Positions 18,849 through 30,767 of a stretch of DNA of 64,000 nt are shown in pieces. Within the stretch, counting starts at the first letter, position 1. Each line of letters begins with the position of its first letter. A model generated the notes under the pieces. It saw nothing but the letters and a program-made list of their open reading frames with translations. It was not told where the DNA came from and ran no database searches. The translations under genes and the position numbers were made by a program. The stretch comes from Emcibacteraceae bacterium (GTDB taxonomy: Bacteria > Pseudomonadota > Alphaproteobacteria > Sphingomonadales > Emcibacteraceae), in NCBI GenBank assembly GCA_021774795.1, contig JAJFIR010000048.1, positions 62,001-126,000 on the forward strand. The letters are read 5' to 3'.

Positions 18849-20777
18849 TTATAGCCCGTCGGGTGCTGCAATGGCGTCCAGCGTGGCTTGAACCGTTGCT
18901 TGATTGATTGTAATTGGCAAAGATTCGTACAGATAACGGGTAAATGCGCTCATCACATCTGACTGATAAGAACCATTAATACGGTCTTTAATTTGCGCAA
19001 GCTCAGTTTCATCAGTTACTTCGCCGAACATGCGCTGATTAACCCGAACAAGCACGAAGCCGTTATTGTCTGCTGCGGGGATCATTTCTATGCCGCCAAT
19101 ATTCTGACTAAAAATGCTTGCGTGAATATTTGCAGCAACATTATTTTCAATATTCTCGCGGTCTACTGTCACTCGATTAACAACAAGGTCTGCACCCATT
19201 CCCTGATAATCAACCAGTAGCTTTTCTGTACTTTCTTCGCTGCTATATTCATCAGTAATTCTTGTAGCGAGCTCGCTTGCAAGCGTTTCGCGGCGGCCCT
19301 GTGTCCAGTCCGCGATGACTTGTTCCCTGACATCTGTTAATTCACGTAATTTGCTATCGACTATGTTATTGACGCTCAACATATAGAATTTATTTGATAT
19401 ACCTTCGTATAACTCAAGTTCATCACCAATATTTTGTTCAAAAGCCTTCAAAAGAAAATCAACAATAAGCGGTAAATCGCCTGAAGCGTTTCCATCAGGC
19501 ATTAATCCTTCTTCATTCACATTCTTAATCTGGATCAAATTAAGGGAAAGCACACTTGCGATTTCATTCAGTACAGCCCCTGCTGCAACTTCATCCTGCA
19601 CTTTGTCTGTCAGATCATATAATTGCCTTAAGGCTTCGTCGGCTTTAAGTTCCGAAATTATCTGCTCTTTGACATCGTCAAAGCTATCCGTAGTTTCTTG
19701 GTTCACCGACGCCACTTTGAATACATAAACACCAAGCCCTGTTTCAATGGGGGACGTATATTGACCTAATTCTGTCGTAAAAATTTGATCCGCAACATCA
19801 TCGCCGTAAACATCACTTATGTCGCCCAGAGTTTGCGCTTCGAAGGTATAATCCTCTGCGCTTTCACCGGTTTGATCTGTCAGCACTTCTTCAAAACTTT
19901 TACCATTTTCAAGTTCTGTGAAAGCAACATTGGCTGCTGTTTCATCATCAAACAACATCTGAATGAAGCTGCGTTCTTCTTCTTTTGTAAATTCGATAAT
20001 TCTTCGCTCATAATCCTCAAGCGCTTGATCATCTGTGATTTCAACTTGATCCATGAAGTCATTAGTTGAAATTTCAAAATAGCTGATATCGCGATATTCA
20101 GGTGCCATATAATTATCCGGATTTTCGTCATACTGTTTTTGAATATCTTCTTCTGTTGGCTCGCCAGTCGTGGTCATTGAACTCGCAGGGATGGTTAAAA
20201 TTTCCGCGATCCGTTCTTCGCTTGCGTATTTATTTAAGGTTGTTGTTGCGATATCCGGTGCTTTGACATTGTTTAGCACACCGTTAATGAGCTGCGTACG
20301 TACCAAGTCAGCACGCATCAAATTTTCAAATTCCTTTACGCCGCGCCCCTGTGCATTGGCAAATTGTTCAAATACCGCGCGGTTAAATGAGCCATCGGGG
20401 TTTTGAAAGGCGGAAATTTGCATAATATAGTCGCGCAGCTCCTGATCCGTTGCTCTTAATCCAAGATTTTTTGCTTCCACATCGTAAGCTTTACGCTCAA
20501 CGATTCGTGTAACGACCTGATTGCCAAACCCAAACTGTACGGCAGCATCACGGGTAAAGCTTTGTCCAAATCTTTGTTGTGTTTGTTGAAAATCCGTATC
20601 AAACGCGCGGGCATAATCGGTTCGTGTGATTTTTTCATCGCCGACTTCCGCAACATCGTTTGATCCTAACGTGCTCATAGGATCACCGATGCCCCATAAC
20701 GCAAAACTGGCAATCAATAATGCCAAAAGAACCCCTGCAAAAATTGAGGCAACGCCTTTTCTAAAAAATTCAAACAT
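18849..20777 (-). CDS. ppiD: Periplasmic peptidyl-prolyl isomerase, PpiD/SurA-N type
   Basis: A 642-residue inner-membrane-anchored chaperone. One N-terminal transmembrane helix (about 12-30, FAGVLLALLIASFALWGIG) is followed by a SurA-N-like chaperone domain (about 40-190), a parvulin-type PPIC region (about 235-370; FIQMLFDD, GLGVYVFKVASV) and a long helical C-terminal part. It assists folding of newly exported envelope proteins near SecYEG. It is transcribed with trpE and diverges from tpiA across 194 bases, a frequent alphaproteobacterial gene order. The parvulin active site looks degenerate, as is common for PpiD. Confidence 0.88.
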   Translation of the reverse strand: MFEFFRKGVASIFAGVLLALLIASFALWGIGDPMSTLGSNDVAEVGDEKITRTDYARAFDTDFQQTQQRFGQSFTRDAAVQFGFGNQVVTRIVERKAYDVEAKNLGLRATDQELRDYIMQISAFQNPDGSFNRAVFEQFANAQGRGVKEFENLMRADLVRTQLINGVLNNVKAPDIATTTLNKYASEERIAEILTIPASSMTTTGEPTEEDIQKQYDENPDNYMAPEYRDISYFEISTNDFMDQVEITDDQALEDYERRIIEFTKEEERSFIQMLFDDETAANVAFTELENGKSFEEVLTDQTGESAEDYTFEAQTLGDISDVYGDDVADQIFTTELGQYTSPIETGLGVYVFKVASVNQETTDSFDDVKEQIISELKADEALRQLYDLTDKVQDEVAAGAVLNEIASVLSLNLIQIKNVNEEGLMPDGNASGDLPLIVDFLLKAFEQNIGDELELYEGISNKFYMLSVNNIVDSKLRELTDVREQVIADWTQGRRETLASELATRITDEYSSEESTEKLLVDYQGMGADLVVNRVTVDRENIENNVAANIHASIFSQNIGGIEMIPAADNNGFVLVRVNQRMFGEVTDETELAQIKDRINGSYQSDVMSAFTRYLYESLPITINQATVQATLDAIAAPDGL

Positions 20778-20971
20778 TAAATACGACCTGTGTTATTTTT
20801 TGATTTGTCTAAACGGTTTCATCCGTCCCAATATATTTGCGGCATAATAGTTATCTCGCCCTTTATTCGCAACAATAAAAGACGCATAAAATCAACAAAC
20901 CGTATGGAAAAGCCGATTAAATTCTGCTAATCACTGAATTAACAACCAATTAAAAAGGATAAACCCTGATT

Positions 20972-21730
20972 ATGACTACTCCTAAAGCGCTTGTTGCTGG
21001 TAACTGGAAGATGAATGGCCTTAAATCTGCGGCTACCGAAATTATGAGACTTAACGATCTTGTTAAAGAAGGGGGAGCAAGGTGCGATATTTTAATTTGT
21101 CCTGCATTTACACTCATAAGCACTTTGTGTGATATAAATTCCGAATATGTCGCGATTGGCGCACAAGATTGTCACATGAATATGAACGGCGCACATACCG
21201 GCGATATTTCGGCTGAAATGATCAAAGATTTGGGATGTGGCCACATAATCGTTGGTCATTCGGAGCGTCGCGCGGACCACGGGGAAATGAATGAAACCGT
21301 AAATGCAAAAGCAAGCGCAGCACAATCTGTAGGTCTTAAGGCAATAATCTGTGTTGGTGAAACCATTGAAGAACGTAAAGCAGGGCGGGCGCTTAATGTT
21401 GTGACATCACAGGTAAAAGCGTCCATTCCGAGTGGTGCGGTCGTGGAGAATACAATAATAGCCTATGAGCCTGTGTGGGCAATCGGTTCGGGTCTTACAC
21501 CAACAGCGACTGATGTTGAGGAAGTTCATAACGCGGTCCGTGACGTGCTTCTAGAGCGATTTAGTGATCATGGTACCCAGATAAATATATTATATGGCGG
21601 TTCGGTAAAAGCATCAAATGCGCTCGAATTAATGTCAGTAAATAATGTAAATGGTGCGCTGGTTGGTGGTGCAAGCCTCAAAGCAGATGACTTTTACGGA
21701 ATAATTTCTGCTTACAATGAAATTGGCTGA
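20972..21730 (+). CDS. tpiA: Triose-phosphate isomerase
   Basis: A 252-residue TIM barrel with every signature residue: AGNWKMNG (Lys of the phosphate site), GHSERR (catalytic His), AYEPVWAIGSG (catalytic Glu plus loop 6) and LYGGSVKASNA, GALVGGASL. It interconverts dihydroxyacetone phosphate and glyceraldehyde 3-phosphate in glycolysis and gluconeogenesis. It heads the run tpiA-secG-pyrG-eno typical of alphaproteobacteria. An AAGGA site lies upstream of the ATG. Confidence 0.97.
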   Translation: MTTPKALVAGNWKMNGLKSAATEIMRLNDLVKEGGARCDILICPAFTLISTLCDINSEYVAIGAQDCHMNMNGAHTGDISAEMIKDLGCGHIIVGHSERRADHGEMNETVNAKASAAQSVGLKAIICVGETIEERKAGRALNVVTSQVKASIPSGAVVENTIIAYEPVWAIGSGLTPTATDVEEVHNAVRDVLLERFSDHGTQINILYGGSVKASNALELMSVNNVNGALVGGASLKADDFYGIISAYNEIG

Positions 21731-21839
21731 AATTTATACTAGCCACAGGCGTTTCTTTGCGGTAAAAGCCTCTTGTAAATAACTTAAATGTACCTATTTA
21801 TACATTTATTCGGAAACTTTAATTGAAGAGTAAAATAAA

Positions 21840-22160
21840 ATGCAAGAGGTCGTTCTTGTTATACACATTATGTTGGCATTTTCCATTATTGTAACGGTAC
21901 TGTTGCAGCAATCTGAGGGCGGTGCTCTTGGTATAGGTGGTGGTCAAGGAAGTATGATGAGTGGCCGTTCGGCAGCAAACCTGCTGACAAGGCTTACCAC
22001 AATTTTTGTTGGATGTTTTTTTATCACGAGCTTGGTTTTGGCTTGGATTGCAAAGCAAGATTCGGTCGGATCATCTGTTCTTGATGTTCCTGCACCCGCG
22101 GCTGTGGAAGAAACGGTACCGGTGGAACAAAACATTCCACAGGTTCCAATTTCAAATTAA
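21840..22160 (+). CDS. secG: Preprotein translocase subunit SecG
   Basis: A 106-residue protein with two membrane helices (about 5-25 and 55-75) flanking the conserved loop LLQQSEGGALGIGGGQGSMMSGRSAANLLTR-type segment (Gln-Ser-x-Gly-Gly then ARG-like LLTRLT). The C-terminal tail is Pro/Val-rich. It is the accessory subunit of the SecYEG channel. It sits between tpiA and pyrG and is followed by a hairpin terminator. Confidence 0.93.
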   Translation: MQEVVLVIHIMLAFSIIVTVLLQQSEGGALGIGGGQGSMMSGRSAANLLTRLTTIFVGCFFITSLVLAWIAKQDSVGSSVLDVPAPAAVEETVPVEQNIPQVPISN

Positions 22161-22167
22161 TTTATAG

Positions 22168-22195
22168 ACGGCACCTCTGGTGCCGTTTATTTTAT
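22168..22195 (+). terminator. Rho-independent terminator after secG
   Basis: Perfect 8-bp stem (ACGGCACC / GGTGCCGT, loop TCT, 22168-22186) followed by TTATTTTAT. It lies 8 bases after the secG stop and about 50 bases before pyrG, so tpiA-secG may end here at least partly. Confidence 0.85.
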
Positions 22196-22236
22196 GTGAA
22201 AAGATTATTTTTTAGTTCGTATTTCTGGATTATTAG

Positions 22237-23874
<1,638 letters not shown>

Positions 23875-23884
23875 ACTAGATTAG

Positions 23885-25168
<1,284 letters not shown>

Positions 25169-25242
25169 CGACTTCGTTTTTATTTTGCTAAACGGACACC
25201 AAGTAACCTAACATAGTCATCTACTTACGATATTTTAATATC

Positions 25243-26448
25243 TTGGAAATAATATGTATTTTTCCAAGCGGTAAAATTGATAAGATATTTATGACAGAAG
25301 AAGTACACAATTTAGATAATTCGAATATCCCTCATATATTCCATATTATTCCTTCATTTGCGCATGGCGGTGTACCCATTCGTATATCTTATCTGATGAA
25401 CCATTTTGGCGAAGCGGCAAGGCACACTCTATTTTCGACAAATCATATTTATACATGTGAATCCAGGCTGAATGACAATGTTTATTACCGTGTTCCGAAT
25501 ATCGAAAATGCCGATCAGGGAAATATATTAAGTCGTGTTTTGGGATATAGAAGAATATTAAAAAAATATAACCCGGATTTACTTCTTACCTATCATTGGG
25601 GATCAATTGAATGGGCAGTCGCAAATAGCTTTGCGCCGCTTTGTCGTCATTACCATTTGGAAAGTGGCTTTGGTCCTGATGAAGCGAACGGGACGTTGCT
25701 ACGGCGAAATTTATTTAGGAAATTTGCGTTGCGAAATATTGACGGCATCATCGTTCCATCGCAAACTTTGGTAAATATTTGCAAAACAGATTGGAATATC
25801 GCTGATGAGAAAATATTATATATTCCAAACGGTGTTGACTGTAATCAATATGCCGTTCCGCCAAGGGACGGTATCATTCCCGGATTTATAAGAAGAAAAG
25901 ATGAAGTTGTAATTGGCACTATGACCCCACTTCGCGGTGAAAAAAATCTTGGCCGATTGGTAACATCATTTCGTAATTTAATTTCGTCCCGCCCGGATCA
26001 GAAGTTTCGCCTTATTATCATGGGGGAGGGCAACGAAAGACCCGCACTTGAAAAATTAATCGATGATTATAGTCTTAATGACAAAATTTTTCTTCCCGGC
26101 CACATTGATGATCCGGCCCACGCTTTAGGGTGGCTGGACATATACGCCATATCATCTGACACGGAACAAATGCCCAATTCCCTTAATCAGGCAATGGCTG
26201 CTCATCTTCCAATTGTGGGGCTGGATGTAGGTGACATAAAGTTTATGATGCATGATAAAAATAAGCCTTATATTGTTAAGGCAGGAGACGATGAAGCATT
26301 TACAGAAGCGCTCATTGAGCTGTCCACTAACGAAAAACTACGTGAAGACCTGGGCCAAACCAATCAACAACACGTCAGGGAAACTTTTGACCAGTCACGA
26401 ATGTTCAACGGGTATGCGGATGTCTGGGGTGTTGGCCATTCATCATGA
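25243..26448 (+). CDS. Glycosyltransferase, GT4-like
   Basis: A 401-residue GT-B-fold retaining glycosyltransferase. N-terminal acceptor domain begins IFHIIPSFAHGGVPIR (the Gly-rich loop of GT4 enzymes); FVTIPNGVD-like IPNGVDCNQY precedes the donor domain, which holds TMTPLRGEKNLGRLV, LIIMGEGNERPALE, FLPGHIDDPA and the sugar-nucleotide segment ISSDTEQMPNSLNQAMA. ATG 25243 has GGAAA upstream; ATG 25291 (MTEEV) is an alternative. It overlaps the next glycosyltransferase by ATGA, so the two are translationally coupled and probably build one polysaccharide or glycolipid. Both lie oddly between eno and ftsB. Confidence 0.87.
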   Translation: MEIICIFPSGKIDKIFMTEEVHNLDNSNIPHIFHIIPSFAHGGVPIRISYLMNHFGEAARHTLFSTNHIYTCESRLNDNVYYRVPNIENADQGNILSRVLGYRRILKKYNPDLLLTYHWGSIEWAVANSFAPLCRHYHLESGFGPDEANGTLLRRNLFRKFALRNIDGIIVPSQTLVNICKTDWNIADEKILYIPNGVDCNQYAVPPRDGIIPGFIRRKDEVVIGTMTPLRGEKNLGRLVTSFRNLISSRPDQKFRLIIMGEGNERPALEKLIDDYSLNDKIFLPGHIDDPAHALGWLDIYAISSDTEQMPNSLNQAMAAHLPIVGLDVGDIKFMMHDKNKPYIVKAGDDEAFTEALIELSTNEKLREDLGQTNQQHVRETFDQSRMFNGYADVWGVGHSS

Positions 26449-27617
26449 AAATTTTAACACTAAGCTCGCTTTATCCCAATAAAACTTTCTCCGGACGTGG
26501 CTCCTTCGTAGAAAATAAAATATTAAACCTGAAAAACCATAGTGATGTTGAACATCGCGTTGTTTCACCGTTGCCACATATTCCATTAATCGGAAGGTTT
26601 ATGTCTGTACAAAAGGCCTTTGAGATGGTTGGGTCTAGTGAAACAAGAAACGGCATCGAAGTTCATTATCCAAAATATTTACATATTCCCGGCCTATCCA
26701 TGACTATCGGTCCACGCAATATTTTTAAGGCGTGCAAACCTATTCTTCGGCGGCTTATCGATGAAGGGTTTGATTTTGACATCATTGATGCTCATTACGT
26801 TTATCCGGATGGGGTGGCGGCATATTATCTGGCGAAAGAATTTAATAAGCCATACGCAGTAACGGCCCTTGGTACTGATATAAATATCTTGCCCAATTAT
26901 AAAAAACCACGGGCTCTTATTATTGAAACCTTAAAACATGCCAGCGGAATAGCGGCGGTAAGTAAAGACTTGTGTCAAAAAATAGTTGATCTTGGTGCAT
27001 CCGAAGATAATACGGTTCCAATATATAATGGCGTTGATCTTGATATGTTTGTCCCAACGGATAAGCATGTGGCCCGGGCCAAAATTGGCGCAAGTAAAAA
27101 TGTATTACTCTCCATCGGTAATCTTATAAGTTTAAAAGGGTTTGATCTAATCATCAAAGCCATGGAACAGATCAGTGATACTGAATTATATATCGCAGGC
27201 AGTGGCCCGGAAGAAGCGAATTTAAGAAACCTAATTCGTGAACTGGGGCTTCAAGATCGGGTAAAGATGGTTGGTCGCCTTCCGCAACATGAACTTGCCA
27301 CATATTATAATGCTGCGGATATTTTTGTTTTGGCTTCTTCACATGAAGGAATGGCCAACGTATTGCTTGAATCTTTAGCCTGCGGAACGCCAGTCATTGC
27401 CACGCCCATTGCCGGGATGGACGAAGTAATTACCTCTGATTTAGCTGGGATGATTATGGAGGATAGATCCGTTGACGCCATTGTTGTAAGCGTGAGAAAA
27501 TTATTTGCCAATATGCCGGCCCGGGCCGATGTACGTGAATATGGCGAACAATTTGACTGGCAAACAACATCAAGATTGCAACTAGAGTTATTTGAAAAAA
27601 TACTAAACTCAGATTAA
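26445..27617 (+). CDS. Glycosyltransferase family 4 protein
   Basis: A 390-residue GT4 glycosyltransferase, start overlapping the previous gene's stop by four bases. SSLYPNKTFSGRGSFVENK is the N-terminal acceptor-side loop. YNGVDLDMF, LLSIGNLISLKGFDLIIKAM, LYIAGSGPEEANLRNL and VKMVGRLPQHELATYYNAAD belong to the donor domain, and SSHEGMANVLLESLACGTPVIAT is the ExxxxxxxE sugar-nucleotide motif. Role presumably in surface polysaccharide or lipid-linked sugar synthesis together with its partner. Acceptor and sugar unknown. Confidence 0.9.
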   Translation: MKILTLSSLYPNKTFSGRGSFVENKILNLKNHSDVEHRVVSPLPHIPLIGRFMSVQKAFEMVGSSETRNGIEVHYPKYLHIPGLSMTIGPRNIFKACKPILRRLIDEGFDFDIIDAHYVYPDGVAAYYLAKEFNKPYAVTALGTDINILPNYKKPRALIIETLKHASGIAAVSKDLCQKIVDLGASEDNTVPIYNGVDLDMFVPTDKHVARAKIGASKNVLLSIGNLISLKGFDLIIKAMEQISDTELYIAGSGPEEANLRNLIRELGLQDRVKMVGRLPQHELATYYNAADIFVLASSHEGMANVLLESLACGTPVIATPIAGMDEVITSDLAGMIMEDRSVDAIVVSVRKLFANMPARADVREYGEQFDWQTTSRLQLELFEKILNSD

Positions 27618-27749
27618 CTTTTTTACTTTCTATGGGGCAGGGATCACGTACCTACTATATATGGTGTGATCGTTAGTTAATTGACTCTAAACGATTCTTT
27701 TTTCTAAAAAAAACTTGACCCTCCGAATCGGATGTGATTCTCTCGTGAG

Positions 27750-28058
27750 ATGACAAACGCAAAAACCATATTAGACCACCTTAAAAAGATGGCAATACCG
27801 CTATCTGCTTTGCTGGTATCTGCATATTTTGCCGCACATGGGTTTAAAAGTGTTACCACACAAAAGCGTCTTCATGAAGAAATCGCGGCTCTCGAGTTAA
27901 AGCAAAATAGTATCAAGACGGTAAGGGATGACCTAGAACTTCATGTTGGTTTGCTATCCAGTGACCACATAGATCCCGATTATCTTGATGAACTTGCGCG
28001 TAAAGAACTTGGTTTTTCCCATCCTGATGAAATCGTAATTCCGCGCGGCAAAAAATAA
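27750..28058 (+). CDS. ftsB: Septum formation initiator family protein (FtsB/DivIC)
   Basis: A 102-residue bitopic protein: short cytoplasmic tail, one membrane helix (about 14-31), then a coiled coil (LHEEIAALELKQNSIKTVRDDLELHVGLL region) and the conserved end DYLDELARKELGFSHPDEIVI. It belongs to the FtsB/DivIC family that joins FtsL and FtsQ in the division complex. The position just upstream of the pyruvate dehydrogenase operon is the normal alphaproteobacterial context. Ribosome site weak. Confidence 0.9.
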   Translation: MTNAKTILDHLKKMAIPLSALLVSAYFAAHGFKSVTTQKRLHEEIAALELKQNSIKTVRDDLELHVGLLSSDHIDPDYLDELARKELGFSHPDEIVIPRGKK

Positions 28059-28137
28059 CTTAAATGTAATATTATTTCAAAAGTCTTTTGTTTTCATGTT
28101 GTTATAGACGACTCTCAAATCAAGAAAAAAATTAACT

Positions 28138-28180
28138 ATTTAATTTCAATTAACTGAATTTAAGTTAATTGAAATTAAAT
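28138..28180. repeat. Perfect 18-bp AT-rich inverted repeat between ftsB and pdhA
   Basis: Arms ATTTAATTTCAATTAACT (28138-28155) and AGTTAATTGAAATTAAAT (28163-28180) are exact reverse complements around the 7-base loop GAATTTA. There is no T-run directly after it, and the stem is nearly all A/T, so it is not a typical terminator. It may be a regulator-binding or transcript-stability element upstream of the pyruvate dehydrogenase operon. A second, smaller hairpin (GGATATT, two bases, AATATCC) lies near 28226-28241. Confidence 0.7.
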
Positions 28181-28313
28181 GTTGTATTTCAATAACTTTT
28201 GGTGATTATAGAGGTATGTTTTAAGGATATTTCAATATCCGTTTATAAAATTTTCCAGCATGATTTTGCTCAAAAATTTTAAGGGACTAATATCAACAAT
28301 ATGAGTGAGGAAT

Positions 28314-29369
28314 ATGGCTAAAAAACCTGCCCCCCGCAAGACTACAAAAAGCGGTAAACCTGCCGCACGCCGAAAAGCTGTAAAGGCGAAATCAAAATCA
28401 CCAGCAGCCACCAATGAAGAACTAATCAAATATTATAAAACCATGCTTTTAATGCGCCGCTTCGAGGAAAAAGCCGGGCAGATGTATGGTATGGGTCTAA
28501 TTGGTGGTTTTTGCCATCTTTATATTGGTCAGGAAGCCGTTGTGACCGGGATACAGGCAACCCTTAAAGAAGGTGATAGCATATTAACCAGTTACCGCGA
28601 CCATGCACATATGTTGGCTTGTGAAATTGATCCAAAAGTTATTCTGGCTGAATTAACCGGACGCATAGATGGAATTTCTAAAGGAAAAGGCGGTTCAATG
28701 CATATGTTTAGTGTTGAGCATGGCTTCTTCGGCGGGCATGGTATTGTTGGTGCGCAGGTGCCAATCGGGGCCGGTCTGGCGTTTGCACATAAATACCGTA
28801 AGAATGACAATGTATCTGTAAGTTATTTTGGTGATGGGGCGGTGAACCAGGGTCAGGTATACGAAAGTTTTAATATGGCACGTTTATGGAATTTACCAGT
28901 TATTTTTGTTATTGAAAATAATCAATATGCGATGGGTACTTCCCTTGCGCGTGCGTCATCCGAAGTGGATTTATACCGTCGCGGTGAAAGCTTTAAGATA
29001 GACGGTGAAATGGTTGATGGAATGGATGTTCTTGCGGTGAAAGAAGCGGCAGGACGCGCTGTTGCCACCTGCCGAGCCGGAAAAGGGCCTGTTCTGCTTG
29101 AAATGAAGACTTATCGTTATCGTGGTCATTCAATGTCTGATCCTGCTAAATACCGTTCAAAAGAGGAAGTTTCAAAAATGCGCGCTGAAAGTGATCCTAT
29201 CGATCAAGTGAAAAGCCGCATCTTGAACGCAAAAATTATGTCCGAAGATGAATTAAAAGCCATCGATAAGGAGATCAAAGCTACTGTATCTGAAGCTGCG
29301 GAATTTGCGCAAAATAGTCCGGAACCAGACCCAACTGAATTATATACCGACGTTTTGGTCGCAGAATAA
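28314..29369 (+). CDS. pdhA: Pyruvate dehydrogenase E1 component, alpha subunit
   Basis: A 351-residue TPP enzyme subunit. Residues 1-40 form a Lys/Pro/Ala-rich tail common in alphaproteobacterial PdhA. MRRFEEKAGQMYGMGLIGGFCHLYIGQEAV, GKGGSMHMF, GGHGIVGAQVPIGAGLAFA-type stretches and the TPP motif GDGAVNQGQVYESFNMA ending in ENN are all present; YRYRGHSMSDP is the phosphorylation-loop equivalent. I start at ATG 28314 (MAKK), preceded by GTGAGGAAT; an in-frame GTG at 28305 is possible. First gene of pdhA-pdhB-pdhC-lpd-lipA. Confidence 0.95.
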   Translation: MAKKPAPRKTTKSGKPAARRKAVKAKSKSPAATNEELIKYYKTMLLMRRFEEKAGQMYGMGLIGGFCHLYIGQEAVVTGIQATLKEGDSILTSYRDHAHMLACEIDPKVILAELTGRIDGISKGKGGSMHMFSVEHGFFGGHGIVGAQVPIGAGLAFAHKYRKNDNVSVSYFGDGAVNQGQVYESFNMARLWNLPVIFVIENNQYAMGTSLARASSEVDLYRRGESFKIDGEMVDGMDVLAVKEAAGRAVATCRAGKGPVLLEMKTYRYRGHSMSDPAKYRSKEEVSKMRAESDPIDQVKSRILNAKIMSEDELKAIDKEIKATVSEAAEFAQNSPEPDPTELYTDVLVAE

Positions 29370-29390
29370 TAAAAATAAGGAATTATCGTT

Positions 29391-30767
29391 ATGTCAGTAG
29401 AAATTCTTCTCCCTGCAATGTCACCAACTATGACAGAAGGCACCGTCTCTAAGTGGACTGTGAATGAAGGCGACAAACTATCACCCGGCGATATTATTGC
29501 CGAAATAGAAACCGATAAGGCAACCATGGAACTTGAAACCGACGAAGACGGTGTGATGGGAAAAATTTTGGTCAGTGAAGGTGCTGAGGGAATTGCCGTC
29601 GGAACTTTAATCGCGGTAATTTTGGAAGGTGGCGAAGATGCCAGTGTCCTGGAAGGCATTTCCGCCGCTGCACCTGCCGTCGTTGTTGCTGCACCTGCTA
29701 TCGTAGAAGTCGAAACAGTATCCGCACCAATTGTTAGCGCACCCGTTGAAGATGATCTTCCGGAAGGCACGACCTATACCAATATGACGGTTCGTGAAGC
29801 ACTTCGTGATGCGATGGCAGAAGAAATGCGTCTTGACGAAGATGTATTTGTAATGGGTGAGGAGGTTGCCGAATATGAAGGTGCTTACAAGGTGACACAA
29901 AATCTTTTAGAAGAGTTTGGTGAGGAGCGTGTCATTGATACGCCGATCACAGAACATGGCTTTGCCGGACTTGGGGTTGGTGCGGCGATGTCCGGACTTA
30001 AGCCTGTCGTTGAATTTATGACCTTTAACTTTGCCATGCAGGCCATCGACCACATTATTAACTCTGCCGCAAAGACAAACTATATGTCCGGCGGCCAGAT
30101 AAGGTGTCCGATGGTATTTCGTGGCCCTAACGGTGCGGCTGCAAGGGTCGGCGCACAGCATTCGCAAAACTACGCTTCCTGGTATGCTCATGTGCCGGGT
30201 TTAATCGTAATAGCACCTTATAGCGCGGCTGACTGTAAAGGGCTTTTAAAGTCTGCTATTAAAAATCCGAACCCGGTTGTGTTTCTTGAAAATGAAATCA
30301 CATACGGGCAAAGCTTCGATGTTCCTGATATAGAAGATTACACAGTGCCTATCGGTAAAGCGAACATTGTTCGCTCCGGTAACGATGTTACACTGGTAAG
30401 TTATTCGATCGGCGTTAAATTTGCACTTGAAGCAGCAGAAAAACTTGCGGTTGAAGGCATCGATGCTGAAGTGATTGATCTTCGGACCATTCGTCCGCTT
30501 GATATCGAAACGGTGATTAACTCCGTGAAGAAGACAAATCGGGTCGTATGTGTGGAAGAAGGATGGGCAACTTGTAGTGTCAGCTCGGAAATCTCCGCAC
30601 AGTTAATGGAACAGGCTTTCGATTATCTGGACGCACCTGTTCTGCGCGCCACTAACGAAGATGTACCGATGCCTTACGCCGCTAATCTGGAAAAATTGGC
30701 GGTCGTAAATGACGACAGGATTGTCGCGGCGGCAAAATCAGTGTGTTATACTGGAGGAGAGCAATAA
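29391..30767 (+). CDS. pdhB: Pyruvate dehydrogenase E1 beta subunit with N-terminal lipoyl domain
   Basis: A 458-residue protein made of a biotinyl/lipoyl domain (1-80, lipoyl Lys43 in ETDKATME), an Ala/Val/Pro linker (about 85-125) and the E1-beta transketolase domain (about 130-458; [46 protein letters not shown]). The extra lipoyl domain on E1-beta is a known feature of alphaproteobacterial pyruvate dehydrogenase. Together with PdhA it decarboxylates pyruvate and acetylates lipoyl groups. AAGGA ribosome site; stop overlaps the pdhC start (TAATG). Confidence 0.96.
   Translation: MSVEILLPAMSPTMTEGTVSKWTVNEGDKLSPGDIIAEIETDKATMELETDEDGVMGKILVSEGAEGIAVGTLIAVILEGGEDASVLEGISAAAPAVVVAAPAIVEVETVSAPIVSAPVEDDLPEGTTYTNMTVREALRDAMAEEMRLDEDVFVMGEEVAEYEGAYKVTQNLLEEFGEERVIDTPITEHGFAGLGVGAAMSGLKPVVEFMTFNFAMQAIDHIINSAAKTNYMSGGQIRCPMVFRGPNGAAARVGAQHSQNYASWYAHVPGLIVIAPYSAADCKGLLKSAIKNPNPVVFLENEITYGQSFDVPDIEDYTVPIGKANIVRSGNDVTLVSYSIGVKFALEAAEKLAVEGIDAEVIDLRTIRPLDIETVINSVKKTNRVVCVEEGWATCSVSSEISAQLMEQAFDYLDAPVLRATNEDVPMPYAANLEKLAVVNDDRIVAAAKSVCYTGGEQ

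Noticed and set aside
27680-27749. Sigma-70 promoter in front of ftsB (TTGACT or TTGACC)
   Set aside because: Both -35-like words lack an acceptable -10 at 16-18 bases; not supported.
29204-29770. 188-codon frame antisense to pdhA/pdhB
   Set aside because: Ser/Thr/Ile-rich shadow of the Ala/Val-rich lipoyl linker; not a real protein pattern.
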